Shown: positions 12,000 to 23,230 of the stretch, piece by piece
Position numbering within the stretch: position 1 is the stretch's first letter
Layout: every line of letters starts with the position of its first letter
NCBI RefSeq assembly: GCF_964656455.1
Contig: NC_135719.1
Location: forward strand, 80,571,562-80,635,561
DNA: 64,000 nucleotides
Direction: 5' to 3'
Origin: Halichoerus grypus
Taxonomy: Eukaryota > Chordata > Mammalia > Carnivora > Phocidae
Program-made: the position numbers and the translations under genes
Notes under the pieces: model-generated
What the model saw: the letters and a program-made list of their open reading frames with translations, nothing else
Told to the model about the DNA's origin: nothing
The model's database searches: none

Positions 12000-14060
12000 A
12001 TAACAACACAGTCAAATAAGGCATATGTTGCCTCCAAAATCCGGTGCAGCACACGAGGTATTGTGACTCTTTCTTAATGGTAGGAGAGACCAGATGTAGC
12101 AGCTTGACCTTGACCCAGCAAGAGGTATCTCAACTTGTCCCAGACCATGGAAACCCAAAAAAGTTCATTGAGTGAGCAAGACCCTAAATTTTTCTGGGAT
12201 GTATGTCCTACCCTTTGGCATATATGTGTCTTACCAAGGTGTCTAAAGTAGTTGGTCCATGAGGGTAGTGGATCCATGTGATGTCTTGTGGAGTGGAGAG
12301 GCAATCAATTCCCTGTGGAATAGAACAGGACAAGGTGGGGAGGATTGGTATATCCTTAAAGTGAAACAGTGAAGGTATACTGCTGGCCCTTCTGGTTGAA
12401 AAAAAAAATGCTTCCAGTAGTCTCTGCTAATATGTATATAGAGGAACAAAATTATTTTTCTATCAAGTCCCAAATCAAGGGATTTGTTGATTTAATCCAA
12501 CAATGAAACCACATCTGGAACAGCAGCTGCAATTCTATTCACCATCTGATTAAATTTACAGAAACCTTTTGTCATTCTTCAAGAGCCACCTACCCTCTAC
12601 TCTGGCCAAATAGATGAGGTGAAGGGGATGTGCTGGCCCTACATCTTTTAAGTCCTTTATGGAGACATTAATCTCTACAGTTTCTCCAGGATGCAGTATT
12701 ACTTTGGATCTACTGTTTTGGAACACAGAGGCAGTTCTAATGTCTTCTACTTGTCCTCATTCCACAGATCAGATAACAGTTATAGTGATTCTGCTATTTG
12801 TTGAGTGTGTCTCTTTCAATTAGGTATTCTAGAACTTGGGAAATAACCATTAGGTGAGTTCAGAGCCCAGCTGGATACACTGTCAGATGGACCTGAGCCA
12901 AAATACCATTAATCATTCAGCTTTAATAACGCCCTACTCTGATAAATAGAGTGGCATATTGGGTTTCCAAGACTTAGTATCATTTCAGAGCCAGTGTCCA
13001 GAAATCCCCAAAAAGTCTAGTTATTTTCCCTTCCCCAATACACTATCACCTTGGTAAATGGCTGCAGGTCTTTTGGGAGAAGGGAAGAAGGAAAATTTAT
13101 GATTATATAAAAATTTTTAAATTATATAAACTTAAAATTTTAAATTGTATAAACTTTTGACCATATAAATATAAATTAGAAAAATCTTACAATTCTATTG
13201 GCACTTACGACACCTCATTTTTTTGTATTTGTCCCCCTGGGGCCTGCCCCATGTCTGGCTATAGATATAGTAACAACGAAAGATGTTGAGGGTGTGTCCC
13301 GAGGAGTCTCAGCATTTATCCAGATGATGGGTCATCAGAGATTCCTCAAGCAAAGAGGGACTAAACTCCTCAGGCGAGGGAAGAAGTCGGCTTCTGCAGA
13401 AAGGAGACTGAGGGGCTACAAGGCCTGAGTTTCATCAGAGTCTGCCCACATGTTGCTATCTCAGTTTTCAGGAGCCTAAGTCAATCCCAATCAATGCCCT
13501 AATTTTAACCACAAGAGGCCTTGAATTAAATTGGTATTATCCAGCTACCCACAAGATTAGCCTTTGGGTTTGGTTTTCAGAAATATCAGACCCTGCAGCT
13601 ATAAGAAATAAGGATTTCCATCAGGGTGGTCACAGAAACTTTCCAGTTCCTTGCCTGGACTTTGAGTTGAAAAGGTATTGCCCTAAGTTCATTTTTTTTT
13701 CCTCCAATTTCTCTATGGCACTTAGAAGCAACCAACTGTCCTTATACTCTTTATTTGCACTAAACTGTTCTATGGCGACAGCTACCTGGTAACCCTACTC
13801 CTTTTTTCTATAGGCGTCTGATGTCAGGGATGACTAGTGTCCCATTTACCATTGGCAGTGGGATCGCTAATCCTAGTCAAATCAGAGAATCCATGCTAAC
13901 TTCCCATCTTTAAGGTTCTGTTCCTCCAAATCAGTTTGAGGGCCAATAATTGTTATCACTTAGGAGTCAGCCAGGTTAGTGGAACCACGATAACTCCAAG
14001 ATGGAGTCGGTTACCACTGTGTAGCTACCTCTTCTGTGGACCCATTGCCAGCCTCCGGTG
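12000..14060 (-). mobile_element. Endogenous retrovirus pol relic, antisense
   Basis: Reverse-strand translation of about 12060-12900 gives broken reverse-transcriptase-like sequence from a retroviral pol gene, with recognisable finger/palm-side segments separated by stops and frame changes. The part from 12900 to 14060 is probably upstream pol or protease sequence but is too decayed to assign. An AT-rich insertion lies at about 13098-13190. It cannot encode a functional enzyme. The adjacent MLT1-type LTR is in the opposite orientation, so the two are probably separate insertions. Confidence 0.65.
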
Positions 14061-16105
14061 ATGGGCCTGGGGTCACTGTTGGTCCACTGAGCCAAGAGTC
14101 AGAAAGATTAGCTGGACACAGAATGGAGGAAAACAAAGACAACATGGGACCTGCCTAGTACCTCTGCATCTATCCCCATACCTGACCACTAAGGGGAATT
14201 GTAACTGTTTCACTTCTGCCTTCCAAATCACGTGCGATTTCATCTTTTGGGCATCTCTACTGCAGGACTACACGCAGAAAGGGATTCTGGGAAACAGAGT
14301 TGTCTGCTTAACCAAGTTGACCAGCAGCACAGTCCAGCAGTCCTAAAGTGCGGGTCCTTATCCCAGATCTCAGAAGACAGGGAATATGGGCAGAAAGGAG
14401 AGTAGAGAAGACCCTGGGGCTCATTGGTCATCTTCTGCCTGCAGCTGACCTGTGTGATTTGGGAGATGCTGGAGACACACAGTCAAGGCACACAGGAGCT
14501 TTCCTCTCAAAGATGAGAACGTCAATCTGGATCTATTGGGATTCTTTTTGGAGCCAGTGAAACTAAAAGGTACACTATAGGATATGATGAACAAAAGGCT
14601 CATTTCTTGTCTCAGACTCAGTCTGCCAAATGGAGGTGAACACCAAGAACAGAGTCCTTGTGTCCCGTAAATTCTACAACATAGAGAACTTTGTTCTGAA
14701 CTGTTTCCCCAGCAGTGCCTGGCTGTCGGTGATTCGGGCAGGACCTCGTCAAATGACAGAAAGCGAGAAATGAAGTGGAAGATTCTTAACACAGCTCAGT
14801 AAAGACGCTGATCTCTTCTTGCACATCATGATTCCCCAGCTCAGAGTGTTGGCCACCTACCTGTGTGCAACTGTTACACAATGCTCCCCAGCACCTGCCT
14901 CCTGCAACTAAGTGCTATGATGCGGGTTCCAGCCACATTCCCTGCCGGGCACTCTGGCCACAGTGGTAGCACCAGAGAACAGAGGCGAAAATATCTGCAA
15001 AAGGAACCTCAGAGTTCCCAAATTACCAGCGATGTTTCTCAACCGGAGTCAGATATATCTCCCTTAACGGACAAATCGTTTTCACAGACCCCAGTGTTAA
15101 CCACACTACTTTGAACATAATGTTATTTAAACATGTAGAAACATAAAATGGTGTTTAAACTCCATGCACTCATCGCTCTTATGCCAACAATAAAAAAATA
15201 CGAGTTAAACATGCATGAAACTTCAAAACCAATAAAACTTTAGATTTTCATTTAATATAATACATGAAGTTTTACTAAAACTAAATCATCAATTTTGAAT
15301 TGAATAGATAAAAAATACATATGTGGTATTGGGTTTTACTTATCAACTTGATTCTTCTGATTTTGTGCATGATTTTCATCATTGTTTTTCCTTTGTTCAA
15401 AAATAAATTCATATTGAATCGTTAATCCATTCGCTTGATGGTCCAATTAATTTACTATGCACCAACAGACAATATTGAAAGAAATATTTTTAACTTTTAA
15501 TGAAACATTCTTTACTAAATTATTACTACCATACTTATTGCTAATCAATTGTAGCTAAAAGGCTTACATGAAAGATGAGTTCCACACAGCATAGCCACAT
15601 GAATGGTGAACGCACTATTGATCATACATTGAGTTTTACATGTTTATGGCATCCAACTTGTGATGATCCCATTTTCTTGTAATTGTTTTCTATTGAAATC
15701 ACCTGACATCATTTGACCTTCATTTAGTGCTAATATTAGTAAAAAAGCAAAGGAGGGCATTGGAGTCTTGTGGCAGTATTTGCTTATAAGATCATTATTG
15801 AGATAAGCCCCAACGTGAGTCAGTTGCATTTTATAAGAAATATATATTCCTTACAGTCTGGCATAACACAGGATTGATTTCCCAATGGGGGAAAATGAGG
15901 AATTGGTTTACAGAGCCTTTATATATACAAATTCGTAACACATTTCTGTGTTGATGCTGCTCTTTATTTTCTTAGCATTATCTATAATATTTAGCAATTG
16001 CTCTTCTTTAAGTTAATAATAAAACATACCAAAGCAGTCGTTTGGCCTTCTTCATGGCATCAAATTATAGCTAATGTCTGTTTACAAGTTACGGATGAAA
16101 AAAAC
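14061..16105. other. Intergenic, no gene recognised
   Basis: Mixed unique-looking sequence to about 15120, then strongly AT-rich. A frame at 14700-14760 (NCFPSSAWLS) was considered as a V relic and rejected because it lacks the other V landmarks and an RSS. Confidence 0.3.
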
Positions 16106-16109
16106 TTAT

Positions 16110-16266
16110 TGGGTGCCTGGGTGGCTCAGTTGGTTAAGTGACCAACTCTTGATTTTGGCTCAGGTCATGATCTCAGCGTCGTGAGATGGAGCCCCACGTC
16201 AGTGGGCATGGAGCCTGCTTAAGATTCTGCCTCTTCCTCTGCCCCTCCCCCCACCAAAAAAAAAAA
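16110..16266 (+). mobile_element. Carnivore SINE, older shorter form
   Basis: GGGTGCCTGGGTGGCTCAGT, then TGGTTAAGTGACCAACTCTT, CAGGTCATGATCTCAG, GAGCCTGCTTAAGATTCTGC and an A-run. This is the diverged SINEC subtype with a shorter CT-rich segment. Confidence 0.9.
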
Positions 16267-17768
16267 GTTATGTATTTAGAGGCACGTTTTGCAGCATGAG
16301 CTTTGGTACCAACTCTTAACTGACGCTAATATAATGAGGCATAAAATAATTTGAAAATTTTTCAGTGACTTAAAAATAACAGCAAAAAAGTAACCAATAT
16401 CTCTTATAGATATTCTCATGAAGCAAAAGGCTAACAAAGAATGTCCAGTTGTTTCCTTTACAAGCTGAAGTGACGCCACCATGTGGCAGGAGTAAAAATA
16501 ATTTACAATTCTTTTGTTTTGCCCATTGAAATTACGCAAATCTTAATTAAATTTGGTGAAAACCACAATATTACAAATTTTGTTCATAAAATATGGGATT
16601 ATTAATTTTTATATCATGCCACTTAAATTACACATGATTTATGCTATACAACTGTTTTAGACTATCACTATTGAAAACACATTGTTAATTCTCATAAAAA
16701 CATGATGACCCATAAAACTTCCAAGATACGCCATTACAAATATGATAAATACAAAGTATAAATAACTTTCTAGGTCCAATTTTAAAATAATCCCTATTAC
16801 TATTATGATTTCCATATGGGTCTTGGAAATGACTTAAAAGTAATGATAATTTTGTCTCTATAAAAAGAGCACTATTCAAAAAAGGGATAAAAACTTAACA
16901 AAATATAGAATACTGTCTATCACTAACATATAAAATTCGTAAGTACTTTGCTTACTAAATCCTTTAATCTGAAATTTAAATAACCTAAATTCTTGATATA
17001 TTTAAGGCATAATTTATTAACTTGTTTATTTTAAAACAGCATAATGTAACCTGATTGTTAAAACTAGTTGTTACCGAATTATGATTTTTTTTAATCTCTA
17101 GGAAAGTATCTCATTACTGAGTATTCAATATCTGAGCTCATGAGGATTGGGTGATTACCTGTTTTCTTTTCACTCTTTTATATTTTCCAAATTTTTAATA
17201 TAATAAGTATATATTAATTTTATGTTGAAAAATGAAAAAGTCTGGTGCAGCAATTTGGGGCTATAACAAGCTGGACACGACATAATTGTATAACAAAAAG
17301 TGGTATAATAAATTATGATAAGTCTATATTTCATACAGTTAAAAATAATGAAGTGAATCTATACATATAGCAAGAAAAGATCTTCAAAATGCATTATTGA
17401 GTGGGGAAAGAAGTTGCAGAACATCTTAAGATGTCATTTATGTTAATAAAAATACTTGCGTAATGCAAACCCTGAATATCGCACAGTAAAAGAACATTAT
17501 AGGTTTGCAAGGTGGCACCCAGATCCATTTCATCCACATCTGTTCCTTTTGGTAACTTTATTAGAACTAGAAAATTCTACTGAATCTTTTCCCAATCAAT
17601 TAACATATTTTGTTACATAACATATTTGTTTAAAAAAAAAAAACACTTGTTTTCTAAATGGCTTTGGGGTAGTGATGAGGTTTGCTGCTGGCTAGAGGAA
17701 ACTCTCTGTGGCAGAACGGCGGTTGAGAAACTGGTTTTTAGTCTATATGATTAAGAAAGTGAATGTTC
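16267..17768. other. AT-rich DNA with probable old L1 3' pieces
   Basis: No gene seen. 17130-17480 has L1-like A/T-rich 3'-end character (for example TTTTCCAAATTTTTAATATA). The remainder is unassigned. Confidence 0.3.
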
Positions 17769-17968
17769 GGGGCGCCTGGGTGGCTCAGTCGTTAAGTGTC
17801 TGCCTTTGGCTCAGGTCATGATCTCAGGGTCCTGGGATCGAGCCCCACATCGGGCTCCCTGCTCGGCAGGAAGCCTGCTTCTCCCTCTCCCACTCCCCCT
17901 GCTTATGTTCCCTATCTCGCTGTGTCTCTATCTGTCATATAAATAAATAAAATCTTAAAAAAAAAAAA
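17769..17968 (+). mobile_element. Full-length carnivore SINE with perfect TSD
   Basis: Begins GGGGCGCCTGGGTGGCTCAG and ends in AATAAAATCTT plus poly-A. Target-site duplication AAGAAAGTGAATGTTC lies at 17753-17768 and 17969-17984, identical over 16 bp. Confidence 0.95.
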
Positions 17969-18699
17969 AAGAAAGTGAATGTTCTTTTAAACCCAGAGGT
18001 GATTAGTCTGCCAGTGGCAAACTTAAGCTACCTAAATTGGGATGAGATTCAGACTTAAACCCAAATGCCAATGGATTTGCACTTTTAGTCCCTGTGTAAG
18101 GCACTTCTTCCTTTGCTTATTATGATACCTTGGAAACCAAATTATTGATCATAAATTCACTTGCTGAGAACATGGGAGGTTCAGTGGCTTGGGAGAAGGT
18201 ATGTTTACTTTCCCCAAAGTTCTAACAAACCACGATGAAGAATCTATCTCCTAACAAAAACATCTCTAACTGGATTCCACAGCCATCCACAATCTTAACA
18301 TCCCTGTCCTCTGGACAGTGCAGACAACTGTCCTCCTGTGGATTATTATTTCCTTAGAGATATAACGCCAGAGTCAAGTGGGAACCTCAATCACTTTCCT
18401 TGCAAAGATGGGAGGCATTGTGTCTCCTCTCTTTATACATTAATTTAATTAGGCAAACTTTCAGTCTCTCATTATCAGCCTACAGTCTCTCTGTCTTCCC
18501 AATCCTGGCAGAAGCCTCATCACACTGAGAAAAATGGTACCATATATTGCACTTAAAGGGAGTTCCTGAGCACGTTAGCAGCAAGGGGACACCTGGCTCT
18601 GAAGTTTACTAATACGATCAATCTCTGATCGAAGTCCCAACCAAGTCTTCCTCCCAACTCAGGCTATACTTCCTCCATCCAAATTTTGTCCCCTCCCTC

Positions 18700-19680
18700 A
18701 GAAAAAGGAATTTCTAGAGTAAAGGCAGTAAACAAAATTATCAGGATATATACAAATACAGAAATTTTAGTGCATAAAGTCAAAAGATTTCTAAATGTCC
18801 AAAAATTTTGTAATTAAAAGATTAATAATAAATTAGTTTTTTTTAAAAAAATTAGTTGTATAACAGTCAAATGCTAATATGCTTAATATATAAAATAAAG
18901 AGTTCCTATAAGTGGATAAGGAAAACACTAGCCTGATAACTATGGAGGGAAAAACTAGGCACAAAAATTATATATAAATCGCTAATGAATATTTGAAAAA
19001 ATCAACCACATTTAAAACCAAAAAATTCAAATGAAAACAACTATTGTTCATACCAAATAATATGGATCTTTTTAACAATTGCACCTCAGTGGGTGCCTGG
19101 GTGGCTCAGTTGGTTAAGCAACTGCCTTCGGCTCAGGTCATGATCCTGGAGTCCAGGGATCGAGTCCCGCATCGGGCTCCCTGCTCGGCAGGGAGTCTGC
19201 TTCTCCCTCTGACCCTCCTCCCTCTCATGCTCTCTGTCTCTCATTCTCTCTCTCTCAAATAAATAAATAAAATCTTTAAAAAAAAAAAAAAAAACAATTG
19301 CACCTCAGTGCTGGTGAAATTGGGCACATTAACGGCACTTACATCTATTGCTGTTATGATTACAAACTGATACAATATAACATAGATATCAGGACCTTTT
19401 AAGACGGTCATCCCTCTTGGCCCAATAATTGGTAATCAGTCTTTAAAAAAATTGTCTGAGCAGATTTTTTTATAAACAAAGAGGCCCATTAAAGGTTATT
19501 TGCACTTCCAATAATTGGAAATAACCTAAATATCTTGCTCTAATATAAGTGGAAAACAGAAAACTGAATATATAATATGGCTTCAACAATGTAAGAAAAT
19601 AACACTGAAGACTAAAGACTAAAAAGAAATATAACAAAATGATACAGTATATATCTCTGGATAGTAGAATCAGGCATGAT
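18700..19680 (+). mobile_element. Old L1 remnant interrupted by a SINE
   Basis: A/T-rich sequence around 18730-19070 and 19310-19560 resembles an old L1 ORF2/3' region (GAAAACAACTATTGTTCATA before the SINE, CTGGTGAAATTGGGCACATT after it). Continuity across the SINE supports one parent element. Confidence 0.45.
19092..19292 (+). mobile_element. Carnivore SINE with 18-bp TSD
   Basis: GGGTGCCTGGGTGGCTCAGT head, GGGATCGAGTCCCGCATCGG B-box region and poly-A tail. The duplication AACAATTGCACCTCAGTG is at 19074-19091 and 19293-19310. Confidence 0.95.
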
Positions 19681-19696
19681 GTTCTTCTCTTCTTTA

Positions 19697-19870
19697 TTTT
19701 TTTTAATTTTATTCATTTATTTGACAGCGAGAGAGGAACACAAGCAGGGGAGTGGGAGAAGGAGAAGCAGGCTTCCCGCAGAACGGGGAGCTAGATGCAG
19801 GGCTTGATCCCAGGAGGGATCGACCTAAGCCGAAGGCAGACGCTTAACAACTGAGCCACCCAGGAGCCTC
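19697..19870 (-). mobile_element. Antisense carnivore SINE
   Basis: Reverse orientation: T-rich tail, ATTCATTTATTTGACAG, GA-rich middle, ending CAACTGAGCCACCCAGGAGC. Flanked by TCTTCTCTTCTTTA on both sides as the target-site duplication. Confidence 0.92.
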
Positions 19871-20684
19871 TCTTCTCTTCTTTAAAATGATATGTAATTC
19901 ACAATTTTTTCTTCAGTGGACACATGTAGTGAGAAAAATGATCTAATAAAAGCACCTTTTAAGTACTAGATTACATGTTTTTAAAATATTCCTAGTGTCC
20001 CTTAAAGTTGGTGGTCTAACGTAAATAATATTGTCTAGATCTCACTAGAGCACACATTAATATACTCTATCCCTGGAGTAAGGAGTTCCTAAAATCAACT
20101 GCCTACTATGTAAATTAGAATTGCCTTCCCCCCCCCCTAAATTTAATTGTTATCGAACTTCAACTAAAGCTCTCTATTATTTTTGTTTAACAATACAAGC
20201 TAAACACATAGTTTGTTTGGTGACCCATTTTTATCCAAAAGTAAAATAATGCTTTGTTGCTAAATGAAGGGCCAGGAGGAAGAGGATGCCTAGCACTGGG
20301 GACAGAGGGAGCCATCTAAATTGACCACAGCATCAAGTCTGACCACGGTCCTCAAAACATTCAACTGAATTCAGTAATTCTGAACACCAGTTTATACCAA
20401 GCACCCTGCTAGGTCATGAAGCCTGGAATGAGGGGGATTCAAAGATGAGCAAAACGTAGAACCATGAAGGTTCACCTTGGGTTCCTGCCTCCCTAAAAAC
20501 TGACCAGTAAAAGAGAAGAACTGCTCTACCAGTTATTTCAGAACTAAATGGGACAATTACAGATGTTTCTATAAGGAAATCTTCACTGGAACAAATCTAG
20601 TGATGGGTAAACACTGTATACTCCCTAAGAGCAGAAAGGACAAAGATGCTCTTTGGGAAACAAAATCATCCAGAAAAAACTGTA

Positions 20685-20695
20685 AAACAAACAAA

Positions 20696-20750
<55 letters not shown>
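20685..20750. repeat. (CA)n microsatellite
   Basis: A short (AAAC)n lead-in is followed by about 24 uninterrupted CA units. It is likely to vary in length between individuals. Confidence 0.95.
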
Positions 20751-21709
20751 CCTCCTGTGCAGACAATCGAAGAATCACTGCCCTTTCCCCAGCAAGAGGG
20801 AGAGTGAGAAGTCACCCCCTGACCGCCCCCAGCAGCAAACCTGCATTCTAATCATGACACCCCCAAGCTCATCATGAGACCTTGGTACTCTCTGATCTGT
20901 CTCCCATCCATAAGAGGAGGGAAGGGACTCAAAGACTAAATTTTCTAGCTCTAACATCTTATGGGTCTATGAGGAGCTCCCTCCTGGTTGGTCCCCGGAG
21001 GCATCTGGAGACGGGGTTTAGAAAATCCAGGAGTCCCAGCCCTGAATGAGGACATAGCTCCTCAGTGTGGAATTTTGGACCTTCTGCAAGGAGTTTAAAA
21101 TAATTAGTTGGTCCCTGGGCTGTCTCTTAAAACTTTAATATTTACTTTATGACAAAAGGAAAGTGCTCATTAGTGGTTGAGCCAAAGCAGTACCATTCTC
21201 TTTATTCATTCCAATGAGCCTATTTTACATTAGCAAGAAAAAGTTGGAGAGCTAGAGGCGCAGGGGGTATTTGCCTAGCCAAAGTGGATCTCAGACAGAA
21301 AGACGGTTGAAAAGCATGAGCCAAGGACACTTCAAGAAATGTGTCCTTGCACCTGACCTCCAGAGAGAGAGCGAGGTCCAAGTAAGTGACTTCCAGCATG
21401 CCTGCCCTGGTTCATCCTAGAGATGCCCACAGAGAATGGGGGGTGATGGCAGGGAGGGGCGGGTAAACAATAAGAACAAACATCTCTTCCATGCTTCTAC
21501 TTCCTCAGAAGTCCAGGCCCCCTTAAGACTGCATTTTCTTAGTGACCTACGCTAAACTGTGATGAGTATCCCAAAAAGGAACAGCCCCCGTGGGTATATA
21601 TGATATCTTCCATTTCATTTCCAGTGGAGGAGGTCATGGTTCCGCTTAGAATCTGCCCAGGGGCACATTTCCCTTCAGTAGAGGGAGTGAGCTCTCACCT
21701 CCCCCCGAG

Positions 21710-21775
21710 CAGCCATGACGTAATGGAAGGCCAGGAGCGCACCTAGTCATTGCGCCTGAAGTAAGTGATGTCACT
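21710..21775 (+). promoter_or_regulatory. Orphan CRE-like and TCR-V decamer-like motifs
   Basis: TGACGTAA lies at about 21717 and AGTGATGTCA at 21764-21773. The second fits the AGTGAYRTCA decamer known from TRBV promoters. No V leader or V exon was found in the following several hundred bases, so this may be a remnant promoter, a distal element or chance. Confidence 0.25.
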
Positions 21776-22730
21776 GAACGGACACCTTCCTGCACTGGGG
21801 GCTCTTCATCTCTGCTGGTGTGTCCTGTTCCATTGGAGGCCTCTGGGTCCTTCTGAAATATCTACCAGAGAACAACCAGGTCAAGCCCAGCAAAGGTTTA
21901 CAGATTAATTCTGTAAGAACTTCTTACACAGAAGGGAATTCTCCTCCAAGGGATGATGCTGAACTCTGACAGTCGTGCCCTCCACAGGGCCTGCGGCTGA
22001 GGGTGAGCATCACCCACCTCGGCTGCTTCTCTGTAGTTCCAGGAAATGGCTAGAGGGACAACAGGGCTGTGCCAGTTTGATGTTTTCTCTAACATCAAAA
22101 CCTGAGCGTGATTTGCATTTCAAATTTTCTAGAATGCCTTATTTTAGGTCACGACTGGCCTTACCTATAAGTTAGTTATGCGGCAGGATTTGGCACACGC
22201 AAAAAAATCCCTCCACTAAAAGGATTATGTCCCCACCACCTCACTGTCACATCTGAAATCTCTCCATCAGTCACCCTGTGGAGTTTAGCCATTGAAAGTG
22301 CAGGTTAAAATGCAAATTTTTTACTTGAAGAAGTATCTTACAGAACCTTTCTCAATTAATAATGCCCCAGTATTGCTGGAATGTCAGACTAGGAAGTTTG
22401 GGTTAAAATCAACATACCAATAAATGAGGTCTGGCCATATAAATATATATTTAATTTGTGAAAGTGGTAACACTAAAAGGTGGTACCAAAAGATAAATAG
22501 ATTCAAGAGCATTTTGTATCAATGAATTCATGACAGATCCTTGATACTCTATTCAGGGGAATTAGTTTGGAGTTACAGTTTAACCTTTGAGATTAGAAGA
22601 GCTAATTCCCCTGTTGCCCATGTCAGAAGCAGAACATTAGTAGATACCCCCAGATTAGATTTAGTTTGTAATTCAGGGTAAGCAGGGTATATGACAGAGC
22701 AGAAGAATCTGGTTTTGACTCTGTCTCTAC
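21776..22730. other. Intergenic, nothing recognised
   Basis: Unique-looking sequence with no gene. AT content rises after 22300. Confidence 0.3.
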
Positions 22731-22734
22731 TGTT

Positions 22735-22840
22735 TATAAGGTGTGTGAGTGACCCTAATCAAGCCACCTAAGCTATGTGAGCCTCAGTTTCCTGATCTAT
22801 AAATCTGGATATGGAAAAGAAAATGCATTGTAAATAAATC
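22735..22840 (+). mobile_element. MIR fragment
   Basis: The core pattern GAGCCTCAGTTTCCTGATCT and flanks are typical of the MIR core. It is strongly diverged. Confidence 0.6.
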
Positions 22841-23230
22841 TAATTTTTGTTCAGTTATTCTCTATTAAAGAATCTCTCCCTTTCTCCATTCACACCCATC
22901 AGGGAGAGGAGTAGGCTGGTGGTGCCGACCACGACCCTCAGCAGACCTCTCCCTGAGCCTTTGTTGCCTCTAAATTGGAACAGGCACATCACTCCCGTGC
23001 TTAATTTCTTGCTCACCTGTCCAAAAGGTGCTTGTTTACAATGTTGGTGATAAGGTTACTTCCTGGGTAGGAAGGGATAACTTTTTGGTGCTTTTGCACT
23101 AGTCTGTATGTCTGTCTGCCTTGCATATGAGAACCATCTCGTTGATTCAGACTGGAAATGTCAAGAAGGCAGGATTTCTTGCCATTGAGTGGATGGAAGA
23201 TGATGCCCAATAGAGAACCACACTTGAACA

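Noticed and set aside
14640..14800. Frame reading NIENFVLNCFPSSAWLS, resembling a V-domain first-Cys region
   Set aside because: There is no leader, no Trp-Tyr motif at the right distance, no second Cys block and no RSS downstream.
20600..20851. Frame with a long Thr-His run
   Set aside because: It is simply the translation of the (CA)n microsatellite.
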